Shown piece by piece: positions 24,195-36,232 of a stretch of DNA of 64,000 nucleotides. This DNA comes from Halicephalobus mephisto (Eukaryota > Nematoda > Chromadorea > Rhabditida > Panagrolaimidae): assembly GCA_009193035.1 (NCBI GenBank), contig SWDT01000033.1, positions 288,185-352,184 on the forward strand, in the 5' to 3' direction. The notes beneath the pieces were generated by a model, which did not search any database, was not told where the DNA came from, and saw nothing but the letters and a program-made list of their open reading frames with translations. How positions within the stretch are numbered: position 1 is the stretch's first letter; every line of letters starts with the position of its first letter. A program made the translations under genes and the position numbers.

Positions 24195-25513
24195 GGAATT
24201 TCGGTTTCACTTTGTTGCATCTCTGGAAGTCTATGAGGAATTAGTCTCACCTAGCTCCATGTCAAATTGTACGATTTCCTTTTCCTTTATCGAGGTTTTC
24301 CATTTTTGTTCGCGGAGTCAAACAATCGCTTTTCTCTGGAAGGAAACTAAGGCAAGTTTGCTCGTGGGGAACGACCATTCGACGATGTCTTCCTTTTGAT
24401 GTTTGGCTGCTTGTCAGCTGCTTGCATCTTTATATTTATCACTGATTGCACTTGTTTTGTTTGAGCTTCCCGTGCTTTGGATCGGAATTGTTATTTCTTG
24501 AGAACCTGTAAATTCGGAGCAGCCCTGGATAGTGCTGAAGGAATTGAAAAATTTGAATTTTCTGGATACTATTCATGTTTACTTTTAATAAAGGAAAACG
24601 ATCTTGGATAATGTTTGAAAAATTTAAGATTGAAGATTTCTTGGGCACTGTTATTCAAGGAGTTAGGCCAGTGGAAGAAATCTTGAATAGTGTTCAAAAA
24701 ATTGAAGTGTTGGGATTTTCTACACACTGTTCAAGATTATTTCCAATGTAGAAGAATGATAAAAAACGAAATATCATTCAGAAAGCTCATTTTTCCGCAA
24801 TTGACAGATATTATTCAAATTTACTTTGAATAAACTAAACAACACTCACTTTGTAATCACTATGCTTGAATATTTTTTTTTGTAATTCCTCATTCTCAAG
24901 GACCAAGAATCCGGTCAAGTGTTGCTTGTCCTCAGAAACAGGATCCTTACCTTTCTCCCACTTGTAATAGATCCGTGTTTTTCCAACTCCTTGTCATCCA
25001 CCATTCATGAGACATTGTAACTCCCCGCCTCTTGTCGAGATCGAAGAAGCTCTTTCGGTCACTAACCACCTCGATGAAAATCAATCTTGGTTTCCAATGC
25101 TTTTTCTCGATGACCAAGTTTTTAGCCCGGGGTTTTTGTCCGCTGAATCTTGTGTAAATAACATTTTCTTGATTTTCCTACGAGAAAGTGTTCGTTTACC
25201 TAAGAATAGCTCTTGTTAATTCTCATTTCTATTGACTGAAAAGTTTTTTGTAATTGAATTGTGAATCGTTGTGTAAAAGAAATTGAATTAGGAAATTGAT
25301 ATATCAATTTTATTTTTTATGTTGTTTTCTTTTTTCCTCCACCTGTGAGGGGCGTGCTTTTTTCCTCGTTGGTTGAAGGATACATGGACGGCTGCAGACT
25401 CACGTTGCTTTTTGCATTTTTTGCTCGTTGGAATACCGGTTATTCGATTTCGGCTTATTCTACTTTTTATAGTATTTTATTTTTATTTTCAGGTCCCCAT
25501 CGCCTCTTCCAAG

Positions 25514-28500
25514 ATGGCCTCGTACACTGCCGTCGGGACGGCCCAGAATCCGTCTATGACGGTATCTTTCAAAATGGATATAACTACTTACGGTCCCCAT
25601 AATGGGGTTTTTATTACCAGTGGAATTCAACAGGGAACCAATTTCCAAGGCTTTGTAGCAGCTACTCAAGGACAAAATATGGTAACCCATCCAGTGACTC
25701 CGATTCCGGCGATTACAGGTCCCAGTTTTGGAGGTAGCGGCGGGAATCTGAGTGTTGCTGGGTCTCAAAGCGGAAGAACAACTACTAAACCTGATGGAGA
25801 CAAGTTAAATGTTTCTACAAGATCCAGAAGCACTTCTAGATCGAGGCCGAGTTCTCCAACTTTTCATTTCGGAAGAGAATCCCCTCCGGACGAATTTATC
25901 GGTCCAGATAACTTCAGAGTGAATACATTCGATGATGTAAGTTATCCTATCCTAATTTGGACTCCTACGCAATTTTCTGATTCATTCCCCGTTTGAACTT
26001 TTTACGGAAAGGGAGTCAAACATTTGATTACTCATCGGAACGTGAAATTTATTCTCGTGATGAAACCAATATTGCAAAGGAATGGCCAAAATATGGGTCA
26101 AATTCCAAAATGATAGTACGAAGACCTATTACAAACAACTTTAGATAGTGTTTAAAAAATTGAAAGACTTGGATTTTCTGGATACTATTCAAAATGGCTC
26201 TTATGAGAGATGAAATTGGATAATGTCTGGGAAATCTCCACTTTGCAATTGTTTGGATATTTTTCATGATTGATTTCACTAGGAGTGGAGGTAAAGTATC
26301 TAGAATACATATTTATTGTTTTCAAATAGCATTCAACTTCACGTGTATTCAGTATTTCACTTTTTTTTGAAACTGATTGCATCAAAAACCCAAATTCCAA
26401 AACAAACACAAAATTCCAATCTTTTGCCGGGTTCTTTTCTATTTACAATAGAGTCATTCTGTTGACATCTTTACGTGAAAAAGATCAGCTTCACTCAAAA
26501 GTGATCTTCTTTTTTCTCGAAAAGCGTGTGAAACAAGCTTTTTTGTTATCTCGAGTTCCAACCTGAAATTGAATAGGACTCGCGGGGAGCCGATTCACGT
26601 TTATTTGTCAACAAATAAAAGACTATGGGATTGAGACAGAAGCGTGGAGGAAAAAACAAACGAATAAGGGTTGTGACGAAGTGCCAAAATTTTTAGGATC
26701 TGTTTTCAGTAAACAAAATTTTAAAAATAGACGAACTGTGCTCCCAAAAAATTAAAATGAAAATTTTCAGGATAAGAAACTAACAACACCTTATGTACAA
26801 TATCCTACAGATTACGTTTTGAACGACACTACCACCACCACAACTACGGTGGAAGTCTTCAGAGCCAAAGTGAATAGAAATGATCCTGTGGACTTCTTCG
26901 AACTTCCTCCCGATCCTCTGGGTCCGGATAACCGGCCCCAACTGGTTAGAGCTGTAGGACCACCCTATGAGGTAGCCACAAAGTAAGTCTCAACTCAGAC
27001 TTTTGGGAAATTGAACATTGATGATTTTTCAGAACCGAGACAAGGTTTGGAGATCAGCCTGTAGTTCAGTCCTCTCCGGGTCAATCTCGTCTTGTTTATT
27101 CTCCTGTCCCTAAAGTTCAGTGGGGTTCTTCTCAAGACAGACTGGGGGAGTCCCGTGCCTCTTCTAGACAGGGTAGGATCGAAGGACCAAGTTCCAATTA
27201 CTCTGGAAGTCTGGAAAGGAACAGATCCCTCGGGGGCTCTATCCAGTCAAGACAGCCATTTGTGGAGGGCGACTACCAAACCACAATCACGAGAAGACAA
27301 TTCCATGAGAGAAAAGACGAAAGACTTCAGAACTCAAGACCTGTATCTCCCAGTCCTTCTGCCGGGAGAGTCTACCCTATCCCGATCGAGAGGGACTACG
27401 AGAGAGGTCCGAGGCCACTGAGACACACAATCAGCCAACCTGACGTCTTTGATGATTACTACAAAAGGGGAAGAAGAAGACAGTCTCCCGAAGTTGGATA
27501 TCACTCCAGAAGTCGGGGAACTTCTCCAGATCCCTACAGACAAAGAAGTCGGACGAGTTCTCCTGCCAATGGACTCAGAAGAGCCAGATCTCGATCAGAA
27601 ACAAGATCCGACGAGGGCCGTCCTCTATCTAGGGCCGAATCTTGGGAAAGCTCCGTCAACAACATCTTCAAGCTTTACCAGACAAGGGACTGTCTAGGCA
27701 ACGTTGTTCAAGAACTGTAAGTTTTTTATTTTTCACAAATATACGATTAAACAATGTCGTCTGGGAGGACTCTAAAATCATTAATTTTCGGAATCAAAGT
27801 TTACAAGTTATTTTTACTACAATACAATTCTATGAAACTTTCTAGAATATTCTAAAATTCATTGAAAGATTTTAAATTCTTAAGAATTTCAAGTTTTTGA
27901 AACTTTTTAGAATCAACATCTGAATCCTAAAATTTTGGAATTTCCTAGGTTCTGGAAATTCTTCTAAAGTAGTTTTGCAGCAATGACAGTTTGTAATTTT
28001 TACAATAGTAGGGTTTCTCCCGGATGACCTCTGACCCCTTGTTACTCCACTATAAGCACATCGCGGCGTCTTTTCAGATGATCGCTTCACATTCGCTGCT
28101 TCTCTTTTGTCTACTTGTCCCTGGCTGACCTGCCTCAACACCAAACCGTATTCAACCTCTTCAGGAACCCCTTGCTGCCGAGAATTCAAAAGTATCCAAA
28201 GTTTACCAACCTTCCTTTTTTAATCTTCTGTTTTCTACAGTATCTTTACCCAAAGTTCTTTCCTTAATGTCCGTGATAACTTCTCTGCAAAGAACCCGAT
28301 GTGCTTTTCTTTCGGAATACCCTCTGTCGCTTTCAATAAACGTCTGTAAAGTTTCAAGAAATTAAACATCAGTAGATATTAAATAAAGTGGCGCAGAGGA
28401 TACGGTAGTTAAATTGAAATTTTTTAGACCTCCAAGTTATGGAGAAAACGAACAACAAAGACCCTTTTCTTTTGATGGATATTACAGTAAAGGAGACAGA

Positions 28501-30621
28501 TCCATGGATTCTGGGACGTCAGTAAGAGAAACCAGAAGTAAGGAGAACATCCTGTCTCCGGTTTACGGACATCCAGAAAATAGTCAAGTCTACGGATATC
28601 CCTCTCGACCTTCTTCGTATTACGATCAAAAAGAAAACTTCCCCAAGCCTTCGACGAAGCCTAAAGAACCGACACAATCGACGCCCCAAAATTACAACCA
28701 GATTGAAAAATCACCGACTTCAGATTTCAAACATGAAAAAGATTACAAACTTTTTAAAGACAGACCTCTGCCTCCGGAACCAAGAGTCAGCCCCCTTAAT
28801 TCATCAACGGATTCTATTATCGAAGACACTTCTCCGAGGAAAGAAAAACGAAAATACGACAAAGAAATGATTGAAACCGAAATTCCGCCGATTCTCAAGT
28901 CGGAACGAAGACCCAAACCCGGAGACGATGGAAGAAGGAGTCGAGTTGAATTTATCGAGCCTGAACCCATAGTCAGAGATTCCAGTACCTCTCCAATTGG
29001 AGACGTCCTTGAGTCAATCGAGTTGAGAGCCGATGCTCCAATAGTCGGGGAAGAGGATTTCGGAACCCCAAGGTCTTCAAAGAGTTCAAGGAGGGTCTGG
29101 ATAGAGAAGCCGAAGAAAATAGGTCCGATAGAGGACAGGATTGAAGAAATCAAAGAAAGACCATCGTCTGAAGGCAAATACAGCCAAGAAGCAGGAATGA
29201 TGGAGATGAAGGAACCTAGGAGTGATAAATACAACGGACCTGTTTGTGTGGAAGCAAAAGAAACTGTAGATTACTTGCCGAGGACACAGTCCACAGACGA
29301 CTTGATACTTCCCAAAAGAAAAGAAAAGAAATCGGATAAACTCAAAAAATGCTCTTCGACGAACACAGAATCGGATTACCTAGTTCCGAAGTCGATGTCC
29401 GTCAAAAGGATAATCGGTGAAGATTCGTCTAAACCGGATTCCAGTTATCCTTATGAGACTGCTACTGTATCTAACAAGATCAAGAAGGTACAGGAAACTT
29501 CTGCAGAAGACCTTCGAATCAGTAGACCGTCGGGTTCTTCCTCAAGTAAAAAATTAGATTCTTTTCACCCAGGAGCTTCTTTGAAACCGGTGGAGGCCTT
29601 CGTCCATCGGATGTCCGTTTCTCCAGAACGACAACCAACGACTTCGACGTTCAGATCACGACCACGAACTCAATCGACTCACTTCTCGCCCGAAAGACCA
29701 CTAAGAATCCCAGTAGATAATCAATTCACTTCTCAGCCAAGATCCAGATCGTCTTCAAAAGATCCCCCTTCTAAACCTTACATGATGAAAGAACGAAAAG
29801 AAATCCAAGAAGTTTCGAAATTAACTACGGTAAAAACCACAAATCCAGAGGAAAGACTAAAACTGAGCCAAACAGCCAGTGAACAACTAGCAAAATCCGG
29901 CTGGATTTCGTCTCAGAGAAAATCCAGAGGACCTTCGGCTCCAAAAACCAAAGACGATGACGACTGGCCCCTTCCCCCAGTGATTCCTCCAAGTTACGGT
30001 AGTCAAGAAATAAAGACTAATGAAGTTCCTTCTTCATTGAAACCCAAATCTTCCCTGTTGACTTCTGAAGTGATGCAATTTGGAGAAAATCCCCGTCCGA
30101 ACTCCTCTACAGATAACATTGAAGATTCGTCGCACTTCAAGAGCTTCTCGGAGAAACTGAAAGCCCAATTCTCCCATACGCCTTCTAGTTCAATTTCCTC
30201 TGATTTTGGAGTGACTTCACCAGCTCCGAAAGACACGTCCAGTCCTATGCCCCCACCTCCAAGTTTCCCAACAAGTCCTCGAAGTTCATTCAGAGAAAAA
30301 CTTCGAGAGTCTGCCATGGCAGCTAAGCCTCCGTTGCCTCCAGGATCCAGACCACAGAAACTGCCCCTTACTAAACTAGAGCACGAACCGAGAGTAGTCA
30401 AGCCCAGTTTCCCATCAACAGACACTTCTATTCCAGCAGATTCCACTTTTTCTCCAGGGTATTCTTCCTTGGGAAACACGTCGAATTCTCCGCGGTTTGT
30501 TGATGAAGGAGGAACTGACGATGAACCATCCTTCGACTTGAGTGGAATCGGCAAATCTGCCGTCGATCCAAGGATTAGGGTGGTTTCAGAAGGCACAAAG
30601 TTGCATATTCTGGGAATGTAA
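25514..30621 (+). CDS. large disordered Ser/Pro/Arg-rich protein, unrecognised
   Basis: Four exons: 25514-25936, 26771-26982, 27033-27716 and 28428-30621, all in phase at GT-AG borders, give 1170 aa. A TTTTCAG acceptor 21 bp before the ATG suggests a trans-spliced or further 5' exon. The protein is low complexity: a Thr run (residues ~160), RSRSTSRSR blocks, many SP and RxxS sites, poly-Pro (MPPPPSF) near residue 1045 and little hydrophobic core, so it is probably a phosphorylated scaffold or cytoskeletal adaptor. No known domain recognised. The long fourth exon (730 codons) has strong coding character in a single frame. An alternative donor (AAT then GTAAAA) just before the stop could lead to another 3' exon near 30800. 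Poly(A) signals lie near 31000, beside the convergent PLA2-like gene. Confidence 0.8.
27980..28380. other. GC-richer block within intron 3 of the disordered-protein gene
   Basis: This 400-bp part of the intron is less AT-rich than its surroundings. It holds a short Met frame with a signal-like start after an AG acceptor (around 28078) and an antisense 105-codon frame. It could be an alternative promoter or exon. I see no support for either. Confidence 0.25.
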
Positions 30622-31016
30622 AAATCTGTAAATAACTAAAATCCTGTAGAAACTTCCAGAATCCAGTGAAATATTTCGAGATTTCTGACAATATTTTAGG
30701 ATTTTTAAAAACATTGGAATCAACGTTAAGAATTGAGGATTCTGGAAAGTTCCGGAACTTCATGTCGAGATAATTCAACGATGTCGATTTTTGCTTATTA
30801 GAAAGTGCTTTCTGTTCTCAAAGAACAAAGAGAATTTGATTCATAATAATACCCCATCCTGAATCGAGTACTCTTTTGTCCTACTAGCTCATCTCTTGCC
30901 ATATTCATCATCGACATCACGGCCGAACTGTTTTTCATCTTGCTCAGATACTTTTGCTTCATCGACAAGTGATAATTTATGCAATAATCAATAATAATTT
31001 AATAAACATCATTGAA

Positions 31017-31423
31017 TTACTTCTTCCCGAAACCATATCCATTAAAGCTTCTAAAAACAGATCCCCAATCCGTCATCACCTTGCCATGGGTGTAGTAGAT
31101 TAAATTTGCACAAAACTTTTGATTGTTCGCAATATAAGTGTCATATGTGCAATTTGCAAAAACGTCATCACAAGACACAATATATGGAGTCAGAAGATTC
31201 CATCCGTAACAAGCATCGTGGTCGAAGCAGCAGCTGTTAACTGAAATTAATTATTAATGAATTTAATTAACGAAAACTTACTTAGATCAGTTCCACAGGA
31301 ATAAGTGACCAAATAGGATAGTGTCTTAGAAAGCGGTCCTGCTCCACAGTGGTAATCTTCCAAGTAAGCAAAACTCACACCGAAAATTGCAGCGATTAAT
31401 AAAAAACGAAAGGTTGTTAACAT
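31017..31423 (-). CDS. secreted phospholipase A2-like protein
   Basis: Exon 1 is 31423-31282 and exon 2 31240-31017, giving 121 aa. A signal peptide (residues 1-20, LLIAAIFGVSFA) is followed by DYHCGAGPLSKT and, across the intron, by NSCCFDHDACYGWN. The CCxxHDxCY block is the active-site signature of secreted phospholipases A2, with His and Asp in place. The usual calcium loop (YGCxCGxG) is replaced by YHCGAGP, as in conodipine/group IX-like members, so catalysis by the standard mechanism is likely but not certain. Remaining cysteines (SCDDVFANC, KFC) fit disulfides. Convergent with the disordered-protein gene. The protein probably hydrolyses phospholipids outside the cell, possibly in gut or defence, which is inference. 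Confidence 0.72.
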
Positions 31424-32543
31424 TTCAAAATCCAAAATGGAATAGGTACCAAGGGATATTCATAATTGTGATCGGAATCAATAAACGAATGATCACCAAA
31501 TCCCTTTGTATATTGTGATCAGACAAAAACCATGATGAGTCCAATAGCGGTAACAAACCGGAAGTGTGGTTCCAAAAGGACCAATGCGGCAATTGACTGC
31601 TCTATTTTCCATTTTTCTGGATTAATCACAATACCATCTAGTTCCATAATCACATTAGATATTGTGTTGTTTTGCTATTCAATAACCATAGCTGTTTATT
31701 TTTAAAAAATAACTCACCTAACAGAGGGAATTTTATATAAAGTCCAATATTATTGCATTACTCATCAAATCCGGATGGACGGTAAAATACAACATATAAA
31801 AACGAGGAACTTCTGGAGATGATGCAGGATATCCAAGTGACAATTCACTATAATCATAGCCATAGAACTGAAGAAAGTCTTACATAAGCAAGTGTTTTCC
31901 TCATGATGTTTTCGGAACTAAGAAAATAGGGCAAGAAGTTATCTATTAGAAATCAGAAAGTATTTTTTCGTTCTGAAATATACAATTCACATATGAGATT
32001 CAAACAACAACAATGAAACTCACATTCAATCAGGATTCAAAACAGGTAATATCCATAACTCTTTCATTTGACGTTAATGAATTATTTCATCATTGGATAA
32101 GTAGAAATAAATAATCATTTGGAAAAGGATTAGTTGATCAATTAGTAGATATTCATATAATCAAATATATCATGAGCTGTTCAATGTCATAAAAGGAGGT
32201 AAACTTCACAAAGTTCAAAGCGAAGAAGACGAACACAAAGAACGAATCAAACTCTAGGAAAGTGATCGTGTCGATTGGCAGCAAGTTAGCGTTAACTTGA
32301 CAAAAGTGAAAAGGAAACTAACAACTTCCAGAAGAAATCATACAGTTGAACTTATTTTTCCATTTGATCCTGTTCGATTTCGACAAAATGCTCTACTTTC
32401 ATTGTTAACGAATACGAAATTAAGAAATCAATGTCTCAATCATATTTGCTAAAATTAATTTCGAAAATTTATTCAATTCCGTAACTCCAGGCAGTTTTTT
32501 TGAAAACAACCAAATCTATTCACTCGAATAATAAGGCTCAAAG
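31424..32543. other. intergenic, no gene seen
   Basis: AT-rich spacer between the PLA2-like gene and the innexin 3' end. Nothing with coding character on either strand. Confidence 0.5.
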
Positions 32544-34243
32544 TCAAGTAAGCCTCGCTTTCTCATCAAAGTTGTTTCCGTCGACATCGTCCAAGTGAGC
32601 AGGAGGTGCCTTAGGAAGAGGCAAAGTCTCAGCCTTCGGGGCCTCTTCATCAAGGAACATTTGCCAGAGTTGATAGACGAGATCTGTCGTGATGAGATCG
32701 CCGGCGTTTGTCGCGATTAGTCGAAGGAGGAAGATTCCATCATGTCTGAGATAACTGTCGATGAACTTGTTGACAGGGCCTCGTGATTCGTTAGGAAGTA
32801 CACCATAGACTCTGAGATATTGTGTGATGAAGGAGTCTGCTTGTTTCTGGGAGAAAGTCATGATGGCCCAGTAGACGAAAGAAGCGATCGTCGCGATTAA
32901 GACGATCAGAAGCCACCACCAGACAAAAAGATAAACTTTTTCGTTGAACATGTTAATCATCTAAAAATCGGATCATTATAAAAATGATGGATGAATTTTC
33001 TACAAAAATATCTTGATATGAATTTCCAAAATTTCCTAGAAACTTCCAGAATCATATAGTTCAAATCTTAGTTCCAAAAGCTTCCACGAAATTTTGGAAA
33101 CCTTCAGAGAGTACTCTGAGATTTCAGAAATGTCTATAGAATTCTAGTAATTATCAAAGATAAAATTAATTAGTCTTACCAATACACACTGGACAGTATG
33201 TCTGTGTTTATTTCCCAGAACTCTGACTTCAAAGTCACACATAGTAACTCTGGGGAAGTGTCCAGATTCCTCCCATTCCCTGCCGTAAGCCAAATCCCGA
33301 AGAATCTCGAATCCCCAGAAAGTGTAGTTGGTGCTGAGGAACTTGTTGAGAATGATAAACTGGACAGCACATTGGATGACGTAGATGAACTTGATGATCA
33401 AATAAAGCAGGTTCAAATAGCTTCCTCTCCTAGTCAACAGAGAAACGGGATTGGACTTCAGGAGTGTCTGCTGGGTCTTGAGAGAGTCTCGCAGATGGAT
33501 AGCAACGACTTCGACAGAATTTTTCCTTTTGTCGATTTGCATGTTCCCGACATCCTCACACATTTGAATGATAGATTTGACAGCGACTCCAGATTGCCAA
33601 TTCAAGATTCTCCACAGGAGGGAGGGGAGGTAAAAGAGGATTCCCTGAATACCAAGAACAAATGGAACCCACTGGTAGTATCCTGAAAAGCGCCAAAGTA
33701 AAATTAATTATTGAGGATAATCTTGGATAGTGTCCAGGAAATGCAAATTTCGGAATTTTCCAAACACTATCCAAGATTGTTTCCAGTAAAATTTATATTG
33801 TATGTATCTTGGATGGTATTTATCAAATTCAGACATTTGAATCTTCCAGACACTATCCAAGACCGATCACATTAAGATAATAAGTACTCACCTATTTCCC
33901 TATCCTCTCTTTCCTGGATGTCTCTAGGAATATAATGGGTCAATGGCAAAAAATACGTATTTTGGACGAAGCAGTAATTTTCACTAAAATTAACAACATT
34001 ACCCTCATGACACCATAAACCCTCAAAATCAGGTTCAGTAAATACTTGCCTGTATTGTTCCCAAGCTCCCGTGAATTGAGCAGGGATCCAGCATTGGATC
34101 GGCTGTCCTACATATTGCTTTGCACTCAACGTAAGTGCAAAGATGATGAAAATCAAAGGAGTGTAGTAGTAATTAAGTCTGTCTACAACGTCATCGTCGA
34201 ACTGAGGCTTCAAGCCTTGCAGGAAACGATCGAGAAAGATCAT
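32544..34243 (-). CDS. innexin (gap-junction subunit), with a GC-AG intron
   Basis: Exons are 34243-34050, 33983-33892, 33682-33180 and 32960-32544, giving 401 aa. The innexin signature YVGQPIQCW is at residue ~46, after the first membrane helix. Further landmarks are ENYCFVQNTYFLP in loop 1, YYQWVPFVLGIQG leading into TM2, the loop-2 cysteines (FPRVTMCDF, HTVQCVL) and the FNEKVYLFVWWW TM4. The tail is acidic. A read-through frame would add 22 residues between WEQY and ENYC; splicing out 33984-34049 with GC-AG borders (CAG then GCAAGT, TTTTAG) restores the family sequence WEQYSENYC. It lies downstream of a second innexin in the same orientation. In C. elegans, inx-15/16/17 are clustered on chromosome I, so these are probable counterparts. 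Membrane channel between cells. Confidence 0.9.
33984..34049 (-). other. GC-AG intron, 66 nt, in frame and free of stops
   Basis: Donor CAG/GCAAGT and acceptor AATTTTAG. Its length is a multiple of three and it has no stop, so retention would insert 22 residues in extracellular loop 1 next to a conserved cysteine. Confidence 0.75.
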
Positions 34244-34879
34244 CCTCCAAGGCTGGGAAAAAAGATGGGTTTTTCCTAAAAGATTAAAATAAACAAGCTC
34301 CTTACGGTATAGTAACAAGTATACGGTATTTACAATGATAACACGAAATTTACTATTATTTCCGTATTTTTCCAACGCTGTCAGCAAGTTTGTGCGCATT
34401 GGAATCCCTGGTTCAGGCAGTCGTCAAATTGCCAGTTTTCGGTGGTTCTCCGATCGACGAAAGACGGACAAGAATCTAACGACGGACAAACAACGATGAA
34501 GACCCGCCCAAGGCCATTTTTGGAGAGACTCAAAATTGTTCCCTGACGGTTTTGACTTGTACAATATAAAAAGACCAAAGTATTTGAATTCCATCATTAT
34601 TCCTCGGGATTACCAATTGAAATGCAAATCCAGCGATCAGATGAAAATCCGTTACAGAACACGTCAAAGATAGTAATCATGGAAATTCTCTTTCGAAAAG
34701 CGTTTGACAAGAACGAAGATTGATCGACTGTCAAAAACATAATCGAAACACGAATACAAAAATTTCGAATTTTGTCCTTGAACATTTTGCACTTTCGTCA
34801 CAGACTATATTTCGTAATTTATTCAGTTTTTGGCAGCAAAACAGACTCAAAGCTAAATTCTCATAATTTCGTTGCAAGA

Positions 34880-36232
34880 TCAATCCTGGATCGGGGTCTT
34901 TTTCGAAAGCAGGGGTTCATCGTAGGGGGGGAGTTGGGCCCTTCCGGTGTTCAAGTATTCCTTCCACAGGGCTTCGACGAGGTCGCAAGTGACTAAGTCC
35001 CCGCTGTTCTTCGAGATTAGCCTAATCAGGAACAATCCGTCTTTTCTCAGGGTGTTGTTGATGAAGTCCTTAATTTGTCTCTTTCGAGTCATCGACTTCG
35101 AGGAGATTTCAGGATCGATTTTTTCGAGATAATCCCCAATCATCCTGACATCGTTGTTGCTTGAAACGACGCTCAGAAGCCACGAGACCAGACTGTAGAA
35201 ACTGACGATGGCAAGGACAAAGAAGACGAACCAAAGAAGAACGAATATTTTCTCGTTGAACATGTTGATCATCAGAACACACTGTACTGTATGTCTGTGG
35301 AGATTTCCTAGTACCCTGACCGCAAAGTCACAGAGAGTAACCCTGGGGAAGTTCCCGGTTTCTGGCCATTCTCTGCCATCAATGAGATCGGAGATGACGT
35401 TCCAGCCCCAGAAGAGGGAATCCGTCCCCAACATCCACTTAACGATGAGGAATTGGAACAAGGCATTCAAGGCAAAGATGGCCTTCACGAACTGGAATAA
35501 AATGATTATAATAAAATTAAAACGAGTAATTAAAACTCACGATATAAGTGGTAACGACCAGTTGACCTTCAAGTTTGGCTTTGATCTGACTTCCCAACGT
35601 GGAAGTCACATCGTGGTCGTAAATGAGGAATCTCGCAACGACTGCGATATTCTTAGTTCTGTCTCCAGAATCCATATTGGCCTTCATGCTGCAGGTTTCA
35701 CAGATAGACCTGACTTTGAAGCCCACAGAGTTGTAAACAGATCTCCACAGGACTACAGGAAGATAAAACAACAACCCCTGGAGGGCAAGAATGAAAGGTA
35801 CCCACTGGTAGTATCCTGAAAATATATAAAGTTTAGACTATTCAGTAATATAACAATTACCAAGTTGTTTTTCGTCCCTTTCTGTGATGTTCTTGGGAAT
35901 CGGGATAATGTGCTCAGCGATGTCGAAAAAGTTGTCTGGCTTCACCTCGGTGAATGCTATAAAGTACGTATTCTGGACATAACAGTAATCTAACGCGTAT
36001 TCCATCCACCATCCTCGGTAATACGCCGGGAACCAGCATTGGATCGGCTGTCCAACGAAACTGAAAGAATCTGATCTTGATCGATCGTAGAAGAAGTCCC
36101 CTACCTCCACCCGGATATGAACACAGAAGCGACAATGAGGGCTGAAGTTGTGTAGCAATAATTGAGCCTATCCACGAAATCCCCGTCGGGCAAGGGTGAA
36201 ACTGCACTCAACAATCCTTGGACCACATTCAT
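34880..36232 (-). CDS. innexin, second tandem copy
   Basis: Exons are 36232-36105, 36060-35861, 35815-35541 and 35491-34880, giving 404 aa. It has the FVGQPIQCW signature at residue ~45, DYCYVQNTYF in loop 1, YYQWVPFILALQG before TM2, FPRVTLCDF and HTVQCVLMINMFNEK near TM4, and a tail ending LLSKKTPIQD. The first intron could use either of two donors in the same frame; the one giving ISGWSFVGQP matches the length of the neighbouring innexin. The two innexins diverge strongly in loop 1 and in the tail and have different intron positions, so the duplication is old. About 640 bp separate the two genes, enough for independent promoters. Confidence 0.9.

Larger units (their letters stand above)
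13704..25490. other. long gene-poor region upstream of hlh-2
   Basis: Nearly 12 kb without a confident gene. It alternates repeat-filled AT-rich DNA with blocks of higher complexity (about 14330-14640, 15180-15760, 16290-16650, 17190-17820, 18330-18530, 20220-20450, 24100-24430, 24900-25220) that look like candidate regulatory modules of a developmental gene. Weak coding candidates inside are listed separately. Confidence 0.5.

Noticed and set aside
34046..34279. Plus-strand frames over the innexins
   Set aside because: Shadows of minus-strand genes.
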